A stretch of 13,902 bases of DNA from an uncultured Bacteroidales bacterium (lineage in GTDB: Bacteria > Bacteroidota > Bacteroidia > Bacteroidales > Paludibacteraceae). A program made the position numbers and the translations under genes. The stretch lies in assembly GCA_937885465.1 (NCBI GenBank), contig CAKZZM010000076.1, positions 1-13,902 of the forward strand. The letters run 5' to 3'. The notes under the pieces are model-generated. The model had not been told where the DNA came from, ran no database searches, and saw nothing but the letters and a program-made list of their open reading frames with translations. Below are positions 7,554 to 13,820 of this stretch, piece by piece (position 1 is the first letter of the stretch; the number at the start of each line of letters is the position of its first letter).

Positions 7554-8282
7554 TTACGTTAAAGCATTTTTAAGATACTCTTCATACTCTTGCGGCACGC
7601 CACAGAACAAAACTTCACCTCTTTGAATAACGCTTATGCGAATATTCTTGCCCTGCTTAATCAGATAGTTATATAACGGAGCTACATATAACTCCTTCGC
7701 TGTCGGTGTCGCGCACCCTTTTTTATATACACCAAGGAAATCTGCTGCGTGACGGAAATAGTACATTCCTGTAGAGCAATATTGTGATATTGGGCGTTTC
7801 TCTGCTGTCTCAATCACCCTGCTCTTCGGAGTTCCATCTTCCGTTTTTGCATATGACCAGTTATCACCGGTTCCCACAAACGTCTCCAAGTATCCGTCCC
7901 ATTGTTCCATCTTTTGCGGGAATGTATATCCAAAACGGAAGGTGTCAATATTGAAAATAAGAATTGGCTCATCTGTAGCGACATTGGCACCTTCTACACC
8001 TTTCAGTACAGTTTCCGCTTGTCCGCGAGTCGGATTAGCTAAAGTAACCACCTCATAATCTTTGATGCCTAATAGTGTGCATTCCTCTTTTACAAAGCGA
8101 GGAGTGTCAAATACATCGCGAACCACAAATACAAAGCGGCATATCTCGAAATATTTACTAAAACTGCTCACAGATAGATTAAACAGGCTCCTGTCTTTCA
8201 CATAGAGCATGTACTTAGGCAATGTGTACCCTGCTTTTGTAAAACGGGAACTCAAACCCGCCATAGGAATAATGATTGTCAT
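7554..8282 (-). CDS. NTP transferase-like nucleotidyltransferase (RmlA/LicC fold)
   Basis: The 242-residue protein has the nucleotidyltransferase signature PMAGLSSRF (6-14), with Lys23 in LPKYML, GQAET (87-91) for base binding, and the metal site strand FNID (110-113). It also carries WSYAKTEDG (142-150) and EKRPIS, a signature shared with the nucleotidyltransferases at 10984-11709 and 11711-12424. Family enzymes join a sugar or small alcohol phosphate to a nucleotide, releasing pyrophosphate. The substrate cannot be read from sequence. It overlaps the kinase fusion upstream by ATGA, which supports consecutive reactions: phosphorylation by the kinase, then nucleotide activation here. Confidence 0.85.
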   Translation of the reverse strand: MTIIIPMAGLSSRFTKAGYTLPKYMLYVKDRSLFNLSVSSFSKYFEICRFVFVVRDVFDTPRFVKEECTLLGIKDYEVVTLANPTRGQAETVLKGVEGANVATDEPILIFNIDTFRFGYTFPQKMEQWDGYLETFVGTGDNWSYAKTEDGTPKSRVIETAEKRPISQYCSTGMYYFRHAADFLGVYKKGCATPTAKELYVAPLYNYLIKQGKNIRISVIQRGEVLFCGVPQEYEEYLKNALT

Positions 8283-9823
8283 AGTGTGCTTTGTTTATAT
8301 TCAATGTATAATCGTAACGCGTTAGCTAAGAAAGCCTGTTGCCGATCCGGTCTGTCAGCATGCAATGGTAACATAGACAAGAACAACAAAATCATAATAG
8401 GATACACTTGTAACTCAGCTATAGTATATCCTGAGAAATGCATCTCTTGGAAGTAACTTTGTATATCGTTTATCGCTTGAGGGGTATCAAACAAAAGACT
8501 CAAATCATGGGGTGCATATTGGTGATAAGAATACCTTCCTCCTATGATATAATCGTACATGCCTAACACGGAATGCGCTAATTTTGCTACATCATATCGC
8601 ACATCTCCCCATATACTCAATTGTCCATCTGCGGACAATCCGCGCGGATCAATTACTTTGATGCTCTTTGACTTGAAGTCATACAAGATATTGCTGAAAC
8701 ACGTATCTCCGTGCATCAGCGATACAAAGCGCACATCCCTTTTCAAAATAGATTCATCCAACTCCTCCAAGATTTTATGCAAACTCGGAGTCGTGTTCCC
8801 ATTAATCCTCCATTCCGTATCCATAAATACACCATTGTTTTTGCAGAAGGAAGATAGTCGATCCCTAGTCTTTGCCACAAAGAGATTGTCGTTCTCCTTG
8901 GCAACTTCTTCAATATTAAGCGGTCTGTGCTTATACTCATCAGCGAAGAACTCTGCACAAGCATTTAAAATCTCTTTCCATGTTGTCAATGGGTTTTCTC
9001 CAAATACCCACAGGTTTGCTAACGTACTATTATAGAAGTACTCTATTTCATAATAGCCTTTTTCATCATTTTCTCCGCAATCCCAAACTGCTGGTGCATA
9101 GTGCCGCATATCATATGGTAAAGACTTGAACCAATCTGCTTCTGCTTGCATCTTTTTCTTATCGCTACTATATTTGCGTACCGCATATCGGCTAATCGTC
9201 AAATCATTGAATGCTCGTTGCGTTGTCATACGTGAACATGATCGATAGTACGAGTTAACCAATCCGAAATCCAACCAATCCGGCAGTTCTACATCTTGCA
9301 CGTCGTGGCGTTTTGCATACCATTCATGACTCCTCACAAAATTCATATCGTTGTTGTGCAATGCTGTAATAAAATCGCTTGTGTTGGAGAAGGTAAACCA
9401 ACCGGCATACACCTTTCCTGTATCATTAGACTTGGCCCAAGAATAATCATCCTCCGGTTTCGAAACTGCATATACATTCAATCGGAAATCCAAACGTGAA
9501 AATAATGTATCTCCATGCAATATATATAGTGGTTCATCAGCAATATCGCTACGTTTCAATGTCTCATAGACAGACTCTCCTAAAGATAGTTGCTCATCTA
9601 AATAAATCACTTCTGCTCCAAGTGAAGCAAGTTTCTTAGAATCGTATGTTGAAAGATTATATGATTGCGGAAGTGTCAATAAAACATGCATATCTGGAGG
9701 TATCAATGCTAATTGATGCTCATATAGCCGCTTGTTTTGGACGGGCAACATGCAAGGCGGTAGTTTACCAAACTCGGCCACCAATGCAGGGGAACAATAT
9801 GCAGCAGAGGTTATTAGTATCAT
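8279..9823 (-). CDS. Nucleotidyltransferase-like/APH-choline kinase-like fusion protein
   Basis: The 514-residue protein has two parts. Residues 1 to about 230 resemble a nucleotidyltransferase: KLPPCMLPV aligns with the usual KP-LLP region, LSLGESV with the base-binding loop, LHGDTLF (102-108) with the metal site, and YSWAK (127-131) with the local WSYAK signature. The N-terminal Gly-rich loop with Arg is missing. The C-terminal half carries the aminoglycoside/choline kinase catalytic motif HGDTCFSN (371-378, Asp373, Asn378) and the metal motif IDPRG (391-395), so it should phosphorylate a small hydroxyl substrate with ATP. The domain order matches known LicC-LicA fusions of phosphocholine pathways, but the substrate here is unknown and no LicD is seen. 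It overlaps both neighbours by ATGA. Confidence 0.8.
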   Translation of the reverse strand: MILITSAAYCSPALVAEFGKLPPCMLPVQNKRLYEHQLALIPPDMHVLLTLPQSYNLSTYDSKKLASLGAEVIYLDEQLSLGESVYETLKRSDIADEPLYILHGDTLFSRLDFRLNVYAVSKPEDDYSWAKSNDTGKVYAGWFTFSNTSDFITALHNNDMNFVRSHEWYAKRHDVQDVELPDWLDFGLVNSYYRSCSRMTTQRAFNDLTISRYAVRKYSSDKKKMQAEADWFKSLPYDMRHYAPAVWDCGENDEKGYYEIEYFYNSTLANLWVFGENPLTTWKEILNACAEFFADEYKHRPLNIEEVAKENDNLFVAKTRDRLSSFCKNNGVFMDTEWRINGNTTPSLHKILEELDESILKRDVRFVSLMHGDTCFSNILYDFKSKSIKVIDPRGLSADGQLSIWGDVRYDVAKLAHSVLGMYDYIIGGRYSYHQYAPHDLSLLFDTPQAINDIQSYFQEMHFSGYTIAELQVYPIMILLFLSMLPLHADRPDRQQAFLANALRLYIEYKQSTL

Positions 9824-10221
9824 GCTTGATGGGTGTATTCTTTTTCTTTCTTCAACAACTCTTGAATCTCATCGTACGTCATGCTATTGAATTCTGATGG
9901 ACGCACACACTTATCATCCACATAGAACCCCTCAAATCCACACCATGGTTTGCCAACGATCACCTCATCAAATGGCACATCATATTTCCTAAGCCAATTA
10001 ATAATATTGGGTAAAGTGTATATATTAATCTTACCCACATTCGTATTGTATGTTCGCATATTCCTACTCGAATAGATTACAATCTCAAAACCTTGCTCCT
10101 TGTATTTGCGCAAAGTTTCGATGGTTGGTACAATCGGAGTACTATTTTCATAATCTCCATGATGAGTGATTGATAATGTGTCATCCAAATCGATGACGAT
10201 TCGTTGATGTAAATTATCCAT
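9820..10221 (-). CDS. HAD-family capsule biosynthesis phosphatase (EcbF/BcbF-like)
   Basis: This 133-residue single-domain HAD protein has all four motifs: DLDDT (11-15) with the nucleophile Asp11 and Asp13, YSSRN (50-54), Lys91 in GKPWCGF, and VDDK (101-104). Its small size and the GKPWCGF-x(3)-YVDDK layout match the capsule phosphatase group named after Actinobacillus EcbF and Pasteurella BcbF. It should hydrolyse a phosphate ester on a precursor of the activated group. The ATG at 10221 lies directly behind a remnant of a nucleotidyltransferase start in another frame, so its original 5' context has been rearranged. It overlaps the fusion gene by 4 bases. Confidence 0.8.
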   Translation of the reverse strand: MDNLHQRIVIDLDDTLSITHHGDYENSTPIVPTIETLRKYKEQGFEIVIYSSRNMRTYNTNVGKINIYTLPNIINWLRKYDVPFDEVIVGKPWCGFEGFYVDDKCVRPSEFNSMTYDEIQELLKKEKEYTHQA

Positions 10222-10259
10222 TTATTCTTTATTAAATTTTCTATATTGTTTTCTTTCAT

Positions 10260-10310
10260 GAACCGACTTCCTTCTCCCGCCATGGGCATTATGATATGTA
10301 ATGGTCTCAT
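10260..10310 (-). pseudogene. Remnant: first ~17 codons of a nucleotidyltransferase
   Basis: From an ATG at 10308-10310 the frame reads MRPLHIIMPMAGEGSRF, which matches the start of the nucleotidyltransferases here (INIVIPMAGAGSRF). After that the homology ends and the frame runs into the HAD gene out of phase, giving meaningless sequence. A fifth nucleotidyltransferase gene was therefore deleted except for its 5' end. The intact start codon may still be translated and lead ribosomes toward the HAD start. Confidence 0.75.
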
Positions 10311-10318
10311 TAATTATT

Positions 10319-10335
10319 TTTTCAAGGTTTAGTCA
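10319..10335 (-). repeat. Partial third copy of the module repeat
   Basis: On the minus strand the sequence TGACTAAACCTTGAAAA resembles the start of the 52-base repeat (TGACTAAACCTGAAAA) with one inserted T. It lies directly in front of the nucleotidyltransferase remnant and 17 bases from the full copy. It may be a decayed end of the same element. Confidence 0.45.
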
Positions 10336-10351
10336 GAGTCAAAAGTTTACG

Positions 10352-10403
10352 ATTTTTAATATTCTATCTCATTATCGAGTCAACCATTTTCAGGTTTAGT
10401 CAT
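10352..10403 (-). repeat. Module repeat, copy 1 (52 bases)
   Basis: It matches 13768-13820 with only two substitutions and one single-base gap. On the operon strand it begins ATGACTAAACCTGAAAA and ends TTAAAAAT. It sits between the truncated glycosyltransferase and the truncated nucleotidyltransferase, in front of the module that runs from 10221 down to 6632. Homology to the other copy stops abruptly at both ends. Confidence 0.85.
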
Positions 10404-10412
10404 ACTCTCTAT

Positions 10413-10655
10413 TTACCATCCATTCTTGAATGCATCTCGTTCGCATCCTAACGGCTTTATTGGATGTTTGTGTACTCTCTCTCCTAATTCTGTTTTAATT
10501 CTATGGAAGAGTTTAATCTGTTGCTCTTCATTGGAGAATACAAAATAGAAATCATCCATGATGCCCTTATCCATCTTGGATTTGTAGAGATCCACTGCGT
10601 AATCGAAATGATTACGCGTATCATAAACTGGACATATAAAAGCAACTTTACTCAT
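10413..10655 (-). pseudogene. Truncated glycosyltransferase, N-terminal 80 codons
   Basis: The frame from the ATG at 10655 encodes VAFICPVYDTRNHF, then DFYFVFSNEEQ, clearly homologous to the first ~50 residues of the 304-residue protein at 6632-7546. It ends after ...AFKNGW at a stop, before the acidic motif strand of the full protein. It lacks most of the domain and should be inactive. It starts 5 bases after the cupin stop codon, so it once followed the cupin in the same operon. The break lies within 10 bases of the module repeat, pointing to a recombination event there. Confidence 0.85.
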
Positions 10656-10660
10656 GAGAA

Positions 10661-10987
10661 TTACTCTACCAAATACTTATCATTGTTTGCTCCGGGGAAT
10701 TTGACTACCGTATTCTGTGTGCCATCTTCCAAAGCTTCAAAATCTGTTGACTCATAGGGTTCTATCACAATGATGTCCCCCTCCTTATATTCCACTCCAT
10801 TCATACGCACTCTGCCGCGAGTGATTACGGTAATCTCTGTGGCGATTTTGTGGTAATGCCGCTGCTCATAGTCACCTTTTTTGTAACTCTTCACAGCCAC
10901 TTCCACATCATTGGTTTTCAGGAGTGTCGGTTCAAAGTTTCCGACAAACCAACCCTTCACCATATCTTCTAACTTTGCCGTTTTCAT
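10661..10987 (-). CDS. Small cupin-domain protein
   Basis: This 108-residue single-domain cupin has motif 1 as HYHKIATE (44-51), giving metal ligands His44, His46 and Glu51, followed by Gly58. The second motif (EGDIIVIEPYES) lacks a clear histidine in the usual place. Cupins of this size can be isomerases, epimerases, dioxygenases or binding proteins, so the reaction is open. The gene overlaps the preceding nucleotidyltransferase by ATGA, which ties it to the same substrate or product. It may act on, or sense, the small molecule activated by the module. Confidence 0.75.
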   Translation of the reverse strand: MKTAKLEDMVKGWFVGNFEPTLLKTNDVEVAVKSYKKGDYEQRHYHKIATEITVITRGRVRMNGVEYKEGDIIVIEPYESTDFEALEDGTQNTVVKFPGANNDKYLVE

Positions 10988-11709
10988 TTTGTCTTAAATG
11001 CTATATAGTTATTCAAATCATCCGGTGTTCCTGTTCCATGCATCTTTTGCATGTCAATGTTGTAAATACCAAACTTTTTGCCTTGTGCAATCGCATAGTT
11101 ATACACCGGTGCCACATAAAACTCATTGTTCACGCGCTCGTTACGAACGATCATATCAATCGCATTCTCTACAAATATCCTTCCTTTCGCAAAGTAATAT
11201 ATTCCCACAGTCGCATGGTTGGAAATGACCACTTTTTCTTTAATCTCTGTAATAAGTCCGTTATCATCTGTTTTGGCATAACTCCATTTGGTATCGCTAT
11301 CTTCAAAGCATAACACCGAGCCTTCCAACTTGCGCTCATCAGAATCTTTGATAAAGTCAACAATCAGCATATCTACAATCTGGTCGGAGTTGGCAATCAA
11401 TAGAGGCTGGTCATTGTTAATCAACCGATGTGCATGGAGTACCGTGCATGCCGCTCCTTCTGTCAGTTTCTCAATCAATACCCACTGCACGGGATAATGT
11501 TTTTCAATCCATTTCACTGTTTCTTGCTCTGCTTCACAATGCTCACGACGTGCCAAAAGAATAAATTGCGCATCGGGCATATACAGATTATCCAATACAT
11601 GGCAAATCATCGGTTTGCCGAGTACATCAATAAAAGGTTTGGGCTTCGTGTAACCGGCTTTGGCAAAACGGCTGCCGGCTCCTGCCATCGGAATAACAAT
11701 ATTTATCAT
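10984..11709 (-). CDS. Nucleotidyltransferase with intact GAGSRF signature
   Basis: I start this protein at the ATG at 11707-11709, giving 241 residues beginning MINIVIPMAGAGSRF. An upstream in-frame ATG at 11751 would add 14 residues inside the preceding gene and has no family support. The chosen start lies one base after the upstream TGA. It has GAGSRF (10-15), KPKPF (22-26), GAACT (85-89), the metal site NSDQ (107-110) and WSYAKTDDNG (142-151). It is the most canonical of the four paralogues and is the best candidate for an active NTP:phosphate-ester nucleotidyltransferase. The donor nucleotide and acceptor are unknown; CTP with an alcohol phosphate, or a hexose-1-phosphate, are both possible. 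Confidence 0.87.
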   Translation of the reverse strand: MINIVIPMAGAGSRFAKAGYTKPKPFIDVLGKPMICHVLDNLYMPDAQFILLARREHCEAEQETVKWIEKHYPVQWVLIEKLTEGAACTVLHAHRLINNDQPLLIANSDQIVDMLIVDFIKDSDERKLEGSVLCFEDSDTKWSYAKTDDNGLITEIKEKVVISNHATVGIYYFAKGRIFVENAIDMIVRNERVNNEFYVAPVYNYAIAQGKKFGIYNIDMQKMHGTGTPDDLNNYIAFKTK

Positions 11710-11710
11710 A

Positions 11711-12424
11711 TCACTTGCGTTTATTTTCTTCGTATAACTGCGGTGTAGCAAACGAGAGATAATTCTCTGCCGCTATTTCATAGACTCCTATTTGTTTCTG
11801 ATTCAATATCAACTCATTATAGGTAGAGCAAATGTAATAGTTGCCGTTGTGGTTTTCGTCCTTGCGGATGATATTGTATGCCGCTTGCACGAAATTTTTA
11901 CCATGTTTGTACCAATAGCAACCTGCTGTAGCTAAATCAGAGATAGGTCGTTTCTCGCTGGTCTCGCAAACCAACCCATTCTCATCCAATGCCACAAAAC
12001 TCCATTGTGGTAATACGGAACGGAAAACAATCAGTCCTCCTTGCATATCTTGTGCGCGGAACGAATCTATTGCTTTTGCGATGTCACATTGTAATAGTTG
12101 GTCACCGTTGATAATCAGTAACTCATCATCGGTGTTTATGCTATCTATGGCAAATAGTGCAGAGCACACAGCCCCTTTCGTATCATGCGCCACTTTGTAT
12201 ATGTGCGCTTGTGGAGCAAGGATTTGCAAAGAGGAAGCAATAAACGCTTTCTCATCATCATCTTTACGGATAACAAATGACAAGTCAGCATACAACGGTC
12301 GTAATGATTGCACGACACTTTGTATAATGGGTTGCCCCTTATAGTCTAACAGATATTTTGGGTACATATAGCCCTTTTCGGCAAAGGCGGTACTCTTGCC
12401 TGCCATCAGAACTACGATATTCAT
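11711..12424 (-). CDS. Nucleotidyltransferase paralogue with altered nucleotide loop
   Basis: The 237-residue protein has the same fold pattern as its neighbour: YPKYLLDYKGQPII (21-34), DTKGAVCSAL for base binding, the metal site INGDQ (105-109) and WSFVALDENG (141-150) followed by EKRPIS. The usual G-x-G-x-R of the N-terminal loop is replaced by GKSTAF (9-14), so the arginine that contacts the triphosphate is absent. It may be a divergent enzyme, use Lys10 instead, or form a heteromer with the canonical paralogue. It overlaps the HAD gene upstream by ATGA and is one base from the next gene. Confidence 0.8.
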   Translation of the reverse strand: MNIVVLMAGKSTAFAEKGYMYPKYLLDYKGQPIIQSVVQSLRPLYADLSFVIRKDDDEKAFIASSLQILAPQAHIYKVAHDTKGAVCSALFAIDSINTDDELLIINGDQLLQCDIAKAIDSFRAQDMQGGLIVFRSVLPQWSFVALDENGLVCETSEKRPISDLATAGCYWYKHGKNFVQAAYNIIRKDENHNGNYYICSTYNELILNQKQIGVYEIAAENYLSFATPQLYEENKRK

Positions 12425-13056
12425 AGTAAGCCTCCTTTCTCTATTTCATCTATCCGGCGTTTGATATTTGTATATGTTACATCATTCACAGTATCTACTT
12501 TGAACAGATGCGCACCACTTGCTAATGCAGCCTGTATGCCATTTTGGTTATCTTCTGCAATCAAGCACTCTTCCGGCAATACCCCCCCCAGCTTTGCGAA
12601 TGCCTTTAGGTAAATATCAGGATCGGGCTTCGCCCTTTCCACGTCCTGATTACTCAACATACATTCCATATATTGAGACAAGTCTGCCTTATCCATCATC
12701 AGTTCCACTGTCTTGCGGATACTATTGCTTGCCAAGGCTAATCGGTATCCTTCTGCGTGAAGTCTAGATAATGCATACTGATGAATGAAGCGAGGTTTAC
12801 AGCACGTATAGACATAATCCATGGTATATTGCTGTTTCATTTCATTAATGAATTTATGCAAGCTACGTGGTAATCCGCGTTCGACACTCAACATCTCCAA
12901 CTTACGACTGGTCGGATGTCCGTCATAAGTAACCAGATGATCATAACGCGAAATCTCAAAGCCGAACAACGAAAGGGCTTTGTTCAAGGCTTCATAATGC
13001 CAATCCTTAGCATCAATCAGCACTCCGTCCATATCAAAAATGACTGCTTTTATCAT
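12421..13056 (-). CDS. HAD-superfamily hydrolase, beta-phosphoglucomutase-like
   Basis: This 211-residue class IA HAD protein has FDMDG (7-11, nucleophile Asp8), a helical cap after residue 17, ASNS (109-112), AKPDPDIY (142-149, Lys143) and AEDNQNG (167-173). It should be a small-molecule phosphatase or phosphomutase in the cytoplasm. Sitting in front of two nucleotidyltransferases, it may prepare a phosphate ester for activation, or isomerise a sugar phosphate if it is a true mutase. A G8 run on the coding strand (complement of 12582-12589) falls at LGGV (156-159) and is in frame as drawn. It overlaps both neighbours by ATGA. Confidence 0.82.
   Translation of the reverse strand: MIKAVIFDMDGVLIDAKDWHYEALNKALSLFGFEISRYDHLVTYDGHPTSRKLEMLSVERGLPRSLHKFINEMKQQYTMDYVYTCCKPRFIHQYALSRLHAEGYRLALASNSIRKTVELMMDKADLSQYMECMLSNQDVERAKPDPDIYLKAFAKLGGVLPEECLIAEDNQNGIQAALASGAHLFKVDTVNDVTYTNIKRRIDEIEKGGLL
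12582..12589 (-). repeat. Homopolymeric G8 tract in the HAD gene
   Basis: Eight G lie on the coding strand at Leu156-Gly-Gly-Val159. The frame is intact with eight. A one-base change would truncate the protein before motif IV (EDN), so this may be a second slippage site in the operon. Confidence 0.75.
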
Positions 13057-13673
13057 TGATTAAAGTATTTGTCTGCCTTGTCCGGCACATCCGTGCAAAG
13101 CATTATATCCATAAATTCGTTTTCTTTCAGCATTCGCCACATGGCTTCGTATGGCAATCCGTGTAGCTCCGGCGATACGATGCAAGGTTTCTTGCCATCC
13201 GCAATATACTTGCGTAATTCATCTGCAATATCTGTCCGTCCATCAAAATAATCCACCCATACCACTTCGCTATCTTTGTAGAAAGGCAGATGCGGTTCAA
13301 ACTCCGAACTGCGGGAAGCTATCTTCAATTTGCGCTCAATGTACGGAATAGTATCGCATACAGACATGTCGAAAAGGAAATAGTCCTTAATGTCATATTT
13401 CTCCAACAACTCCAACATCATCTCTTGGAGTCCGTCTGCCTTGATGTTAAGAGCCAAAGTGCCCTTTTTGCCCGATGTGGCATACATGGCGAAAAGTTCG
13501 TCTGCCGTCAATTCAATGCCTTGAGGCGGGTTATGTGAGATAAGCACCTTTCCGCCATAATCACGGAAATCCGTCTCAAAGCCATATCCGCACTCCATCG
13601 CGCGTTCTAATGCCCCGCGAGTATTCTTTTCTTCCGGCTTCTGCCAAAAACCTCTATGTGCAATTATCTGCAT
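13053..13673 (-). CDS. Glycerophosphodiester phosphodiesterase-like (GDPD) protein
   Basis: I start at the ATG at 13671-13673, giving 206 residues beginning MQIIAHRGFW; an ATG 30 bases upstream adds only a basic MKKNRKRFNK stretch that the family does not need. The GDPD pattern is clear: HRG (His6, Arg7), a Glu33-x-Asp35 pair in FETD, and His47 in ISHNP, all expected around the metal and phosphodiester site. The usual HD after the second His is HN here. GDPD enzymes cut a glycerophosphodiester, releasing an alcohol and glycerol phosphate. There is no signal peptide, so it would act inside the cell, either supplying an alcohol phosphate to the nucleotidyltransferases or hydrolysing an intermediate. 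It overlaps the HAD gene by ATGA. Confidence 0.82.
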   Translation of the reverse strand: MQIIAHRGFWQKPEEKNTRGALERAMECGYGFETDFRDYGGKVLISHNPPQGIELTADELFAMYATSGKKGTLALNIKADGLQEMMLELLEKYDIKDYFLFDMSVCDTIPYIERKLKIASRSSEFEPHLPFYKDSEVVWVDYFDGRTDIADELRKYIADGKKPCIVSPELHGLPYEAMWRMLKENEFMDIMLCTDVPDKADKYFNQ

Positions 13674-13714
13674 TTTGTTAAATCTTTTTCTATTTTTTTT
13701 CACTACCTGCCACT

Positions 13715-13752
13715 TACGAGAGACATACGGGACAGATACGAGAGGATAGACA
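13715..13752 (-). repeat. Three near-direct repeats of an 11-base unit in the leader
   Basis: On the plus strand the units are TACGAGAGACA (13715), TACGGGACAGA (13726) and TACGAGAGGATAGACA (13737). Their starts are exactly 11 bases apart, about one helical turn. They lie between the module repeat and the GDPD start codon. This could be an operator, or simple-sequence drift. Confidence 0.4.
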
Positions 13753-13767
13753 TTCGTTAAGTGTACT

Positions 13768-13820
13768 ATTTTTAAGATTCTATCTCAGTTATCGAGTCAA
13801 CCTTTTTCAGGTTTAGTCAT
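13768..13820 (-). repeat. Module repeat, copy 2 (53 bases)
   Basis: It is nearly identical to 10352-10403 in the same orientation, 3416 bases away, and lies about 95 bases upstream of the GDPD start. On the operon strand it holds a short AACCT/AGGTT inverted repeat (stem-loop with loop GAAAA). No Bacteroidetes -7 motif is seen between it and the gene, so I do not call it a promoter. Confidence 0.85.

Noticed and set aside
8559..9035. 158-codon plus-strand open frame opposite the kinase fusion
   Set aside because: It is antisense to a gene with clear catalytic motifs and has no recognisable domain.
10077..10259. Continuation of the 77-codon frame beginning MRPLHIIMPMAGEGSRF
   Set aside because: Beyond the first ~17 residues it is simply the HAD gene read in another frame; only the 5' stump is real homology.
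11710..11751. Upstream ATG extending the nucleotidyltransferase by 14 residues
   Set aside because: The family start MINIVIPMAG is at 11709, one base after the preceding stop codon, and the extra residues overlap the upstream gene.
13768..13820. Integron attC site or insertion-sequence end
   Set aside because: No RYYYAAC/GTTRRRY core pair, no terminal inverted repeats and no transposase or integrase are seen.
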